Positions 1 to 7,472 of a stretch of DNA of 35,624 nt are shown one piece after another. The DNA lies in assembly GCA_035314825.1 (NCBI GenBank), contig DATFYX010000014.1, forward strand, positions 1 to 35,624. The letters run 5' to 3'. The stretch comes from Candidatus Eremiobacteraceae bacterium (GTDB lineage: Bacteria; Vulcanimicrobiota; Vulcanimicrobiia; Eremiobacterales; Eremiobacteraceae). The position numbers and the translations under genes were made by a program. Position 1 is the stretch's first letter. Each line of letters begins with the position of its first letter. The notes under the pieces are model-generated. The model was given only the letters and a program-made list of their open reading frames with translations. It was not told the DNA's origin and did no database searches.

Positions 1-76
1 TTTCTGTTTGGAAACGCCGGAACTCGCGCCGCGCACTCGGGCGCTACTACGGACCTGGGTGCAGGAGGAAAATCGC

Positions 77-3000
77 ATGCCCAAGTCGCTCACACGGGCG
101 CTTTCCGTGGCCGCGCTGACATCTGCCCTCGTTATTGGCCAGGCAACGCAGACGCTGGCTAGCAACCTTGGCAACATTGTCGGTCGGGTCCAGACCGCCA
201 CGATGAACACAGGCAACCAGATGGCCGCATCCTTTCTGCCCGTGGCCGACGTCAACGTGGCAGCCGTGTCGCCGTCGGGCTCCTTCAAGGCGCTGTCCAA
301 CAGCGCTGGTTTCTACGCGCTCACCGGTTTGCCGGTGGACACGTACGTCGTCACTTTCTCGAAACAGGGCTTTGTGACGCAGCCGATTCCGGGTGTGACC
401 GTGACGCAAGACGCCACGATAACGCTTAACGCCCTCTTGCAGACGGCGCTCAAGACGTTGACGCCCGTCGTCGTGCGCGGCGCGCAATCGTTGGTCCAGC
501 CGAACCAGCCGGCGGACCGCTACACGGTGAACTCGACGCAGATCCAGAACATCACCGGCACGCCGCAGAACATCTCGGAGACAGCGGTGCTCAACTCGCT
601 GCCCGGCATCACCACCGACACCGGTGGCTATCCGATCATCCGCGGCGGCGCTGAGAATGACGAAGGCTTCCAGCTTGAAGGCGTCGATGCGACCGAGCCG
701 ATCACCGGCCAGTTCATCAACAGCCTGTCGCTGTCAGGCACGTCACGTATCGTCCTCGAGACCGGCGGCTACGACGTCAGCAACGGCAACACCAACTCCG
801 GCGTCGTGAACATCGTCGTGAAGCGCGGCTCGTATCCGGGAGCAGGGATGGCGACTATGACGAGCAACGCGCCGAACTTCGACCACCGTTTCGCGATCGA
901 ATACGGTAACGGAACCCCTGATAACCGCTTCAGCTATTTCGTCTCGTACAATGGCTTGCGGCAATTCCGCGTGTACGGCGACACGCACACATTCTTGCCT
1001 CAGGAAGTTTCTGCGGTTGGTGATTCGTCCGGCAACGAGAGCAACATCAACCTATTCTACCGCTGGGGTCAGGACAACCGCAACGAGCTTCAGTACTTCG
1101 GCGAGAACGGCGCGAACCAGTTCCTGTTCAACTACAACGTGCTGCAGTACGGCGGCACGCAATCGGCGATATGCGCCCCCGCATCAGCGGTGGTCGGCGG
1201 CCAGACGTGCTTGCCATACGGCTCGGCCAACCTGGAGGTCCAAAACGTCGGCGGCGTGGGGTTCGGAGGGACGAACCAGACTATGGCCTGGTCGACGACC
1301 CTGTTCCCTGCTCAAGTCGCGTATAACCAGGCGATCAACTACTCGGACGGCGAGAACAACAACCACTTCATCGAGAAGCTCAACTACAAGCGGCAGTTCA
1401 GTTCGAACAGCTACGGTGACTTCAGCTTGTTCCGCACGAACGTGCATGACATCTTCTTGGTGCCGTGGGATGGAGGCGCGTTCGCCGATGAGTACGAGTA
1501 CAATGCCTCGAACAATACCGGCGTCAACGCCGACTATCAGAACCAGATCAGCAACCAGAACCTTATCGCCCTAGGCGGAGAGCTCAAGTTCACGCAGAGC
1601 GACTTCTCGATTGGCATTCCGACGCTCGAGATGCTGAGCGAACCGCTCGAGTGCGGCGTGAACTGCGGGAACTCAGCATTGGGGGCCTATGGGTATACGA
1701 CTCCCGGTTATATCGGCTACATCAACCTCCCACATGGGTCGGGCGGTTGCGGCACGGCCGGAGCGACGCCCACCTGCGTCAGCCCCGCATTCCCGCTCAG
1801 CACGTTCGTCAACAACGGCTCGTTCATCACGGATCCGGTACAGACGTGGAATGCTTGGATCCAGGATACCTGGACGCCCAATGACCACTTCAACGTCAAG
1901 CTCGGCTTGCGTTGGGACGAACAAGTACTGCATCTGCCGAGCAACGCAGCCGCGCTGTCCACCATCTGGACGCAGTCTGACGCGCCGACGGCAGGCTCAC
2001 CGTCCCTATGTAACGGTGCGGGAGGCAACACGTACCTTGGCACGTGCTTCATCGACACCCCCGGCGCACCGGTGAACACGAACGTGACGCGCCCGTCGCA
2101 GATCAGCCCGCGCATCGCGCTGACCTACACGCCGAACATCAACGGCCGTAACGTCTTCCGGGCGTCAGCGGGAACGTTCATCGAGTTCACGCCGCTGTCG
2201 AACATCGAGAACACGTACCAGATCCCGATGGCGGCGTACAATTGCACGATCGCCAGCGGCTGCTTCCATCCGTTGCCCGGGTACAGCGCCACCTGCGTGA
2301 ACGGCGTCGATCCGGCCAACGGCAGCGTGCCGTGCAACGGCATCAACAACCTCGGCCAGCAAGCGCTCGAGGATCTCAACAAGAACAACTTCGCGCAATA
2401 CACGCCGGTGCTGCCGCAGCGCGCGTTCTCAGCTGACTTCAGCTGGGAGCACGACTTCGGCAACGGCCTCGACCTGAAGATCACGCCGTACTACCGCAAG
2501 GGCACGAACTACGTCGTCGCGAGCACACCGCTGATCGGCACGCTCGCGGACGGCACGTCGATCTTCGGCGCGCCCATCGAATCCAACGCCGGCACCAACG
2601 AGAACACCGGCATCGAGTGGGCGTTCTCCAAGAGCTCGACGTTCGGATTCAGCGGCTACCTCAACGGTACGTACGACAACACGCTGGCCAACTACAACAG
2701 CGACTTCTTCCCGTCGGTGAACGTGGCGGCGGTGGCGCTGAACCACTTCTTCCACGTGTCCTATCTGGCACCGGTCACGGCGACCCTGGGCGTCGTCTAC
2801 CATGACCGGCACGGGCTGCTGATCACGACGGAATTTCCGTACGAGTCTGGCTACTACTACGGCGTCGGCACGCACACGTTCGTGTACGCGCTGTGCGGCC
2901 AGGTCGCGGGTTGCACGGGCAACCCGAACACCTCGGTACCGGTCGAGGTGCTCAACACCGACCTCGCCTCAGCGTCACTCGGCCAAAACACGCGCACCAG

Positions 3001-3436
3001 CGCATACTACTTCACGGACATCACCAATCCGGGTACGATACTCAACCCGAACATCGTCGGCTCGCGCGGCACGCCGGAAGGCCCGGATCCGGGCAGCCTT
3101 CGCAGTCCGCAGCGGCTGACCATGAACATGTCGATCGCGCACGACATCGGCTCGGGGCCGAACCACTTCCAAGTGGGCGTGCGCGGCACGAACCTGTTCG
3201 GCAACTACAGCCCCGGCGTCGTGGGCGGCAACTCGCGTTTCCGTGCAAACGGCATGGGCGGCTACAACGGCCTCGGATACACCGGCGGCAGCTCGGGCGG
3301 AGCCCCGAACTCAGGCAGCAACAACGTCAACCCGAGCTACGAACCGCTACAATTCCCCCGCGGCCCCTACCCATACGAGAGCGAGGCAACAGGGGCGGCG
3401 CGTCTCTATACGTTCTTCATCAGCTCAAACTTCTAA
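77..3436 (+). CDS. TonB-dependent outer-membrane receptor with N-terminal carboxypeptidase-regulatory-like domain
   Basis: Outer-membrane beta-barrel receptor of the Oar-like class, expected to import a substrate with energy from TonB/ExbBD; the substrate cannot be told from sequence. The ATG at 77 is preferred because AGGAGG lies 8 nt upstream and a signal peptide follows at once (hydrophobic residues about 10-28, ending near TLA-S). Residues about 32-120 form a carboxypeptidase-regulatory-like beta-sandwich (GNIVGRV ... SNSAGFYALTGLP). Residues about 148-250 are the plug (ETAVLNSLPGI, then IIRGGAENDEGFQLEGV). The remaining ~870 residues are barrel, rich in aromatic and Asn/Gly, ending in a terminal Phe as in barrels handled by BamA. 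Several Cys pairs sit in presumed outer loops. Length 1119 aa, usual for this class. An open frame extends upstream to position 8 but lacks a signal peptide. A lipoprotein gene follows 83 nt downstream. By eye the gene looks less GC-rich than those after 4500. Confidence 0.9.
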   Translation: MPKSLTRALSVAALTSALVIGQATQTLASNLGNIVGRVQTATMNTGNQMAASFLPVADVNVAAVSPSGSFKALSNSAGFYALTGLPVDTYVVTFSKQGFVTQPIPGVTVTQDATITLNALLQTALKTLTPVVVRGAQSLVQPNQPADRYTVNSTQIQNITGTPQNISETAVLNSLPGITTDTGGYPIIRGGAENDEGFQLEGVDATEPITGQFINSLSLSGTSRIVLETGGYDVSNGNTNSGVVNIVVKRGSYPGAGMATMTSNAPNFDHRFAIEYGNGTPDNRFSYFVSYNGLRQFRVYGDTHTFLPQEVSAVGDSSGNESNINLFYRWGQDNRNELQYFGENGANQFLFNYNVLQYGGTQSAICAPASAVVGGQTCLPYGSANLEVQNVGGVGFGGTNQTMAWSTTLFPAQVAYNQAINYSDGENNNHFIEKLNYKRQFSSNSYGDFSLFRTNVHDIFLVPWDGGAFADEYEYNASNNTGVNADYQNQISNQNLIALGGELKFTQSDFSIGIPTLEMLSEPLECGVNCGNSALGAYGYTTPGYIGYINLPHGSGGCGTAGATPTCVSPAFPLSTFVNNGSFITDPVQTWNAWIQDTWTPNDHFNVKLGLRWDEQVLHLPSNAAALSTIWTQSDAPTAGSPSLCNGAGGNTYLGTCFIDTPGAPVNTNVTRPSQISPRIALTYTPNINGRNVFRASAGTFIEFTPLSNIENTYQIPMAAYNCTIASGCFHPLPGYSATCVNGVDPANGSVPCNGINNLGQQALEDLNKNNFAQYTPVLPQRAFSADFSWEHDFGNGLDLKITPYYRKGTNYVVASTPLIGTLADGTSIFGAPIESNAGTNENTGIEWAFSKSSTFGFSGYLNGTYDNTLANYNSDFFPSVNVAAVALNHFFHVSYLAPVTATLGVVYHDRHGLLITTEFPYESGYYYGVGTHTFVYALCGQVAGCTGNPNTSVPVEVLNTDLASASLGQNTRTSAYYFTDITNPGTILNPNIVGSRGTPEGPDPGSLRSPQRLTMNMSIAHDIGSGPNHFQVGVRGTNLFGNYSPGVVGGNSRFRANGMGGYNGLGYTGGSSGGAPNSGSNNVNPSYEPLQFPRGPYPYESEATGAARLYTFFISSNF

Positions 3437-3454
3437 AGAGCGTAAGCGATCAAG

Positions 3455-3474
3455 CCGGGGGCTTCGGCCCCCGG
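3455..3474 (+). other. Intergenic hairpin with TTCG tetraloop between receptor and lipoprotein genes
   Basis: A perfect 8-bp stem (CCGGGGGC / GCCCCCGG) closed by a C(TTCG)G tetraloop, starting 18 nt after the receptor stop. No T-run follows, so it is a poor intrinsic terminator. An mRNA 3'-end stabiliser or partial attenuator that lowers lipoprotein expression relative to the receptor is more likely. The structure is seen directly; the role is inferred. Confidence 0.6.
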
Positions 3475-3519
3475 TGCGCCCGCCTCTCGGATCGACACGA
3501 CTGAAAGGATTTTTTGAAA

Positions 3520-4476
3520 ATGCATAAGTTCAAGGCAGTTCTGATCGGGCTGCTGTGCCTCGGTATCGTAACCGGTTGCTCTACGAACACAAACCCGGGA
3601 AACGTCGTCTACACGACAAAGGCTACGATACAACTGGCGGTAGGCACGATCAATGACACCGCGGGCATTCTGTCCGCCAATTCCGGCGGAGGAGGTGCCC
3701 CCGGCGTCTACTTAGACGCGATCGGGACGTTCCGCAATCAGTTGGGCAACTCGGCATTCGGCACCGGTGGCGTTACGGGTACGAGTTCTGGACAAAGCGC
3801 TCTCGCGCCGGTGGTCGGTGAAGGGCCTTGCAACTTCACAACCGGGGCCGGTTGCAACGTCGGCGCTCCGGCACTCTATGGAGCGGGAGCGGCTCTGTAC
3901 GCCTACGGACAGTTCCCTGGATACAACGGCGTGAACGCCGCGGCGCCCGCGTGGGCCGCCCCGGGTACTGCCAGCGGTTTCCTCTGGGATTTCGATGCGT
4001 TCGACCTGTTCCCCAAGGGTCCCGACGGTACCAACTACACCTTGACCGACACGGTGGTCATCAATGGCCAGCCCCAAACATATTCGGCATCCGCGACACT
4101 GGATAACCCGAGCAGGTTGCTCGCGGCTGGTACCGCCGTCTATGCGGCGAATGGCGCCACCGGTGGCGGCACGTTCACGTTCGGTGCACCACCCGCAAAC
4201 GTGACCGAACAAGTCGCCGTTGTCTTGAGCTCAACCATTGGCAATGGCGTGCTCGCGATGGCCGAGGCGGTGGCACCGGGCACTTCGGCGGTGCTGCCGG
4301 CCAATACGCTTGTCACTGGTCACGTCTACACGTGTTTCGTCATCGACGCGGACTTCCCGTGGGTCGAGGCCGGCGTGGTCAACGCGCCTGCGGTCGGCAC
4401 GCCGACGCCTGTCATCGTCGGCAATAACGGCAATGCAGATCTCTCGGTGAGCAACACGTTCCCCTGCACTGGGTAG
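3520..4476 (+). CDS. Putative secreted lipoprotein of unknown function
   Basis: I do not recognise the family. The N-terminus is a lipoprotein signal: Lys-containing n-region, hydrophobic residues 6-16, and lipobox V-T-G-C with Cys20. The mature part (about 300 aa) is rich in Gly, Ala, Thr and Asn, with no charged helices or transmembrane segments, and looks like a beta-rich surface protein. It has a few Cys (for example near the C-terminal FPCTG). I start at ATG 3520; an in-frame TTG at 3514 is also possible, as AAAGG at 3504-3508 lies 11 nt before the ATG but only 5 nt before the TTG. It follows the TonB-dependent receptor on the same strand and is closed by a terminator, so the two probably form one unit, and the lipoprotein may be a surface partner of the receptor. 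That partnership is inference from position only. Confidence 0.75.
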   Translation: MHKFKAVLIGLLCLGIVTGCSTNTNPGNVVYTTKATIQLAVGTINDTAGILSANSGGGGAPGVYLDAIGTFRNQLGNSAFGTGGVTGTSSGQSALAPVVGEGPCNFTTGAGCNVGAPALYGAGAALYAYGQFPGYNGVNAAAPAWAAPGTASGFLWDFDAFDLFPKGPDGTNYTLTDTVVINGQPQTYSASATLDNPSRLLAAGTAVYAANGATGGGTFTFGAPPANVTEQVAVVLSSTIGNGVLAMAEAVAPGTSAVLPANTLVTGHVYTCFVIDADFPWVEAGVVNAPAVGTPTPVIVGNNGNADLSVSNTFPCTG

Positions 4477-4497
4477 CGTCTACATCAGGCGCCAACA

Positions 4498-4530
4498 AAG
4501 AGGACGGCAGCAATGCCGTCCTCTTCTTTT
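4498..4530 (+). terminator. Strong, probably bidirectional intrinsic terminator
   Basis: A perfect 12-bp stem (AAGAGGACGGCA / TGCCGTCCTCTT, 4498-4509 and 4514-4525) with a GCAA tetraloop is followed by CTTTTCTTTC. It lies 21 nt after the lipoprotein stop. In the other direction the stem is followed by TTTGTTGG, so it can also end transcripts from the convergent gene that stops at 4548. Confidence 0.92.
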
Positions 4531-4547
4531 CTTTCGATAAGCCTGGG

Positions 4548-5039
4548 CTAGCCCGTGGGGAGCAGCGCGAACGGAGCGGCAAGACTCTCCGCTTTAGCAC
4601 GTAGCGCAGCCAGCCGCTCGGGTCGTACCAAGACGAGCCGTGCGTTCGCGAATTCATTGAGCTTGCAACCAAGCACGATGTACGCAAGCGTCAGCTCGCG
4701 ATGCGGCTGGCTGCGCTGCTCGAGCTCGGCGATCAATTGCGGATCGTCGACATGGATCAACACGCGGCGAACGCCGAGCGACAGCAGGCGGTCCAGCGCC
4801 GCGGTGACGCCCGCGTAGATGTAGTCTCTCCCCTGCTGCGAAGGCTGTTCGCGCACGGAGAACGGGATGAAGTGTTCGCCCACCGAGCCGGCGCGATCGA
4901 GCAGCGAGATGGCCGCTATGCCGCGACCCGCTCCGCAACGGATGACGGCGATATGAGCCTGGCAGTCGCCGCGCGCGCCGGCTGGGGCCTTTCGCCGGCG
5001 TTCGCCGGCGTCTGGGATGAGCGTTGGGGCCAGTATCAT
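4548..5039 (-). CDS. RNase H-fold-like protein, catalytic residues apparently incomplete
   Basis: A 163-aa protein. The central part follows the RNase HI-like pattern of reverse-transcriptase-like RNase H proteins: a beta hairpin (residues about 30-62, AAISLLDRAGSVGEHFIPF), then a helix (YAGVTAALDRLLSLGV), then a strand with an Asp pair and helix (RRVLIHVDDPQLIAEL, about 92-107). In active RNases H a Glu sits at the start of the first helix and an Asp at the end of the first strand. Here the helix begins D-Y-I-Y-A-G without that Glu, and the first strand lacks a clear DG, so activity is doubtful. The assignment is by fold pattern only. The ATG at 5039 has no ribosome binding site; a consensus promoter places +1 at this ATG, so the mRNA would be leaderless. 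A LexA-type palindrome fills the promoter spacer, suggesting DNA-damage control. Confidence 0.6.
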   Translation of the reverse strand: MILAPTLIPDAGERRRKAPAGARGDCQAHIAVIRCGAGRGIAAISLLDRAGSVGEHFIPFSVREQPSQQGRDYIYAGVTAALDRLLSLGVRRVLIHVDDPQLIAELEQRSQPHRELTLAYIVLGCKLNEFANARLVLVRPERLAALRAKAESLAAPFALLPTG

Positions 5040-5045
5040 GGCATT

Positions 5046-5074
5046 ATTATATCGAACAGGTGTTCGATAGGCAA
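5046..5074 (-). promoter_or_regulatory. Promoter of the RNase H-like gene, leaderless
   Basis: Read on the minus strand: -35 TTGCCT (5074-5069), a 17-nt spacer, and -10 TATAAT (5051-5046). Counting the last T of the -10 as -7 puts +1 at 5039, the A of the ATG. The geometry is near ideal and fits leaderless transcription. It sits in the 60-nt gap after the glycosyltransferase that ends at 5100. Confidence 0.8.
5050..5069 (-). promoter_or_regulatory. LexA-type (SOS box) operator
   Basis: A perfect 20-bp inverted repeat, TATCGAACA-GG-TGTTCGATA on the plus strand. Its core TCGAAC-AGGT-GTTCGA equals the mycobacterial SOS box TCGAAC-N4-GTTCGA and fits the Bacillus box CGAACRNRYGTTYG/C. It spans the spacer between -35 and -10 of the promoter for the gene starting at 5039, so a bound dimer would block RNA polymerase. 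LexA identity is inferred from the consensus; lexA itself is not in the window. Confidence 0.7.
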
Positions 5075-5099
5075 GCCCCGAGGGCGCCTTCCGAACGAC

Positions 5100-6302
5100 C
5101 TAGCCGACGAGGTCGAAAAGGTCCTCGAAGTCGCCCATTGCGGCCGTTCCGGCCCGGTTGGCCATCACCGCCTCGTAGACGGCGATCACCCGCCCGGCGG
5201 TGGCTTTGATGTCGAACGCGGCGGCCGCCGTGCGCGCGTGCGCGGAGGCTGCGCCGTAGCGAGCCCGATCGCCGAGCAGCGCGCCGACCGCCTGCGCCAT
5301 GCCTGGGCCGTCCTCGACGAGCTCGCCCGCCTGGTTGGGGCCGAACACATCGCGCGTCTGCGGGCTAGCCGCAGCGACCACCGGCAGGCCGGCAGCGAAC
5401 GCCTCGGCCAAGACCAGTCCTTGTGTTTCCGAGGTCGAGGGGAAGACGAACAGGTCGGCAGCCGCGTAGATCGCGGGCAGCTCGTCGCGGGGAACTGCGC
5501 CCGCAAAGATCGCGGCGTCTCCCAGGCCGCTGGCCGCCGCCTGGGCCCTCAGATCATCTGCCGAAGGCCCTGCACCCACCAGGAGCAGCCGGGCGTCGGG
5601 CAAGTCCGAACGCAGCAGCCGCAGCGCTTCCAAAGCCAAAGAGACGCTCTTTTCTTGGGCCAGCCGCGAGACCAGCAGCAGCAGCGGCGCGCCGTTGGGT
5701 ATGTCGAACCGCGCCCGGGCCGCCTGGCCCTGCTCCATGCCCGCATTGCGGAAACGGTCGAGTTCAATGCCCGTGGGTACGACGCAGATCGGGGCCACCA
5801 CGCCGACGTCCCGCAGCTTGGACGCGACCGCCTGCGTCGGCGCGATCACCGCGTCGGCCGCGTTAGAATAGGCCCGGGTCAGCTCGCGCGTCAATTGGGC
5901 GGTGATGCGCTGTCCGAGCGGCGAGTAATGCGCGTAGCGCTCGAGCATGGTGTGATACGTGAACACCAGCGGCACGCGAAAACGATAGCGCGCGTAATAT
6001 TGCGCCATCCATCCGGTGACGAACAACGAGTGCGCGTGGATGATGTCGCATTGGCTCAAGAAGCGCGCTTTGTTTCTGCGCGCGACAAGCGGCACCGTCA
6101 AACGGTACTCGGTCCGCGCGGGCAGCGGAAGCGACGGCATGAAGAACACTCGACCGAGCGCTTCCACGCCGTTCGGGATGCGCGGCGCGAATGTGTACGC
6201 CTCGTGTCCGCGCACGCGCAACTCCTCAGTGAGACTTTCGACGGACGCAACTACGCCATTGATGATCGGACGATATACTTCCGTAAAAACGCCGATCTTC
6301 AT
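5100..6302 (-). CDS. GT4-family glycosyltransferase (diacylglycerol/mannosyl-transferase type)
   Basis: Retaining GT-B glycosyltransferase of family 4, 400 aa. The start MKIGVFTEVYRPIINGVV is typical of GT4 enzymes that glycosylate lipids, such as 1,2-diacylglycerol 3-glucosyltransferases and the mannosyltransferases of actinobacteria; acceptor and sugar cannot be fixed from sequence. The acceptor-binding N-domain holds HAHSLFVTGWMA. The C-domain holds the nucleotide-sugar part: LVSRLAQEKSV, then LVGAGPSADDLRA, then FVFPSTSETQGLVLAEAFAAGLPVV with the E-x7-E pattern. I chose ATG 6302 because the family begins there; the open frame continues to 6416 but its first 38 residues look spurious. The gene diverges from the promoter at 6408-6437. 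Confidence 0.87.
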   Translation of the reverse strand: MKIGVFTEVYRPIINGVVASVESLTEELRVRGHEAYTFAPRIPNGVEALGRVFFMPSLPLPARTEYRLTVPLVARRNKARFLSQCDIIHAHSLFVTGWMAQYYARYRFRVPLVFTYHTMLERYAHYSPLGQRITAQLTRELTRAYSNAADAVIAPTQAVASKLRDVGVVAPICVVPTGIELDRFRNAGMEQGQAARARFDIPNGAPLLLLVSRLAQEKSVSLALEALRLLRSDLPDARLLLVGAGPSADDLRAQAAASGLGDAAIFAGAVPRDELPAIYAAADLFVFPSTSETQGLVLAEAFAAGLPVVAAASPQTRDVFGPNQAGELVEDGPGMAQAVGALLGDRARYGAASAHARTAAAAFDIKATAGRVIAVYEAVMANRAGTAAMGDFEDLFDLVG

Positions 6303-6407
6303 AGCGGGACCGTCTTCTCGTCTTTCGGAACCACGATGCGCTGCGCGTTCCTTCGGCCGAACTGTGAATCCTTCAGCGGTACAATAGGTCCGCGTAGCGG
6401 GAATCCC

Positions 6408-6437
6408 TTGTTCCATCGGATTTTGCCGTGATATAAT
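6408..6437 (+). promoter_or_regulatory. Extended -10 promoter for the G5/3D protein-rsmA unit
   Basis: TTGTTC at 6408-6413, an 18-nt spacer, and a perfect extended -10, TGATATAAT, at 6429-6437. Predicted +1 is near 6444, giving a leader of about 140 nt before the TTG start at 6585. The -35 is weak, but TGn plus TATAAT can make up for that. Confidence 0.7.
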
Positions 6438-6467
6438 CCTCGCGTTGTCCGGTTATCCGTCACGTTC

Positions 6468-6528
6468 TCGCCGCTTCGCGGCGATCTCGCCTTCACGATA
6501 CCGAGATGCAAACGCATCGGTTGAAGGC
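6468..6528 (+). ncRNA. Structured 5' leader (two hairpins) before the G5/3D gene
   Basis: Hairpin 1 (6468-6484) is a 7-bp stem TCGCCGC / GCGGCGA with a TTC loop. Hairpin 2 (6489-6528) has an outer 7-bp stem GCCTTCA / TGAAGGC, an internal loop (CGATA against T), an inner stem CCG-ATGC / GCAT-CGG with an AG bulge, and an AAAC loop. Together they fill much of the leader. In Firmicutes and Actinobacteria, leaders of related wall-hydrolase genes often carry the ydaO c-di-AMP riboswitch, but I do not see that motif here. Whether this is a regulatory RNA or plain leader structure is open. Confidence 0.4.
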
Positions 6529-6584
6529 CCTACCGACATCACTTCGCACGCCTCTCGAGGCTCACCAGCAATGGGGATTGTTTA

Positions 6585-7436
6585 TTGACGCGCCATCCTG
6601 AACTTCGCATCACCGCCATCGCAACGCTCATCGTCATATGCGCCACGACCACTTCCGCAGCCGCGGTCGCGCGCCACATGCTCAACGATGCACACCGCAC
6701 GCCAACCGTTCTCACGTCATACACCGTTTCCACCACGTTATCCGACCAGCCGCTCGACGATGCTCGCGCCGCCGATAGTCCGTCCGTCGTCGCCAGCGCG
6801 GACGAGTTCTATAACCAGACCAAATTCGACGACTTGCACGGCACGACGGCGGTCATGCGCCCGAACGTCCGTATCGTAACCGAATACAGCACGCACCACC
6901 GGCTGTTGACGCTCGACCCCGACGTGCGCCTGACCCCGAACCTCAAGCCTGGTCAGCGCCAAGTCATCCGCACCGGGAGCCCGGCGCTCGAGGACCTGAC
7001 CGAGCGTGTCGTCATGTGGGACGACGTGGCCGTCCATCGTCAGATCATCCACGCCCGGGTGCTGCGCCCTGGCACGCGCGGGATCGTGCTGCAAGGCGCG
7101 CCGCTCACTTGGGATCAACTGGCCGCGACCACCCGGTTCCGCAAACTCGTCCGCGTGTACGAGATGGAAGCGACCGCGTACACCGCATGGACCGCGACGT
7201 CCAACCCCACCGGCCGCACGGCGACCGGCATGCAGGCCACCTATGGCGTGGTCGCCGTCGACCCGAGCGTCATCCGGCTGGGTTCGCACGTCTTCGTGCC
7301 AGGCTATGGCCTGGCGATCGCCGCCGACACCGGCGGAGCGATCGTCGGCAATCGCATCGACCTGTGCATGGACTCGGTGAGCGCTGCTCTGACCTTCGGC
7401 CGGCGCCCCGTCAAGGTCTACGTCCTAGCGGAATAG
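6585..7436 (+). CDS. G5- and 3D-domain cell-wall protein (YabE/RpfB-like)
   Basis: Secreted or membrane-anchored protein (283 aa) likely to act on peptidoglycan. Residues about 9-27 are a signal peptide or anchor. Residues about 96-172 match a G5 domain (LKPGQRQVIRTGSPALEDLTERV), which binds wall polymer. Residues about 192-282 are the 3D domain, named for three Asp: D226 (VAVDPSVI), D248 (AADTG) and D260 (RIDL). This double-psi barrel is shared with MltA-type lytic transglycosylases and stationary-phase Rpf/Sps proteins. The TTG start at 6585 follows GGGGA by 8 nt; a five-codon frame (6571-6588) ends overlapping this start, so coupling is possible. The next gene is rsmA, as in the tatD-yabE/rpfB-ksgA order of Gram-positives, which supports the assignment. 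No transglycosylase domain is fused to it. Confidence 0.88.
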   Translation: MTRHPELRITAIATLIVICATTTSAAAVARHMLNDAHRTPTVLTSYTVSTTLSDQPLDDARAADSPSVVASADEFYNQTKFDDLHGTTAVMRPNVRIVTEYSTHHRLLTLDPDVRLTPNLKPGQRQVIRTGSPALEDLTERVVMWDDVAVHRQIIHARVLRPGTRGIVLQGAPLTWDQLAATTRFRKLVRVYEMEATAYTAWTATSNPTGRTATGMQATYGVVAVDPSVIRLGSHVFVPGYGLAIAADTGGAIVGNRIDLCMDSVSAALTFGRRPVKVYVLAE

Positions 7437-7454
7437 GCGCACAGCCTGTAGTAG

Positions 7455-7472
7455 CGCGGTCTGTTGACCGCG
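7455..7472 (+). repeat. Hairpin enclosing the rsmA start codon
   Basis: A perfect 7-bp inverted repeat, CGCGGTC-TGTT-GACCGCG, in the 27-nt gap between the G5/3D gene and rsmA. The TTG at 7464-7466 spans loop and 3' arm, so the folded mRNA would hide the start codon. It may be a REP-like palindrome or a translational control element. Confidence 0.5.

Noticed and set aside
8-76. An upstream in-frame ATG for the TonB receptor
   Set aside because: It would put 23 residues before the signal peptide, and the AGGAGG site belongs to ATG 77.
3455-3474. The TTCG hairpin as an intrinsic terminator
   Set aside because: The stem is ideal but no T-tract follows; kept as a hairpin of unknown role.
4701-6431. 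A 576-codon open frame on the plus strand opposite the GT4 gene
   Set aside because: No family similarity, Arg/Asp-rich composition, and the minus strand encodes an intact glycosyltransferase and an RNase H-like gene.
6444-6584. A ydaO/yuaA c-di-AMP riboswitch, expected from the yabE/rpfB context
   Set aside because: The leader is short and I could not find the conserved paired core of that class; only unrelated hairpins are present.
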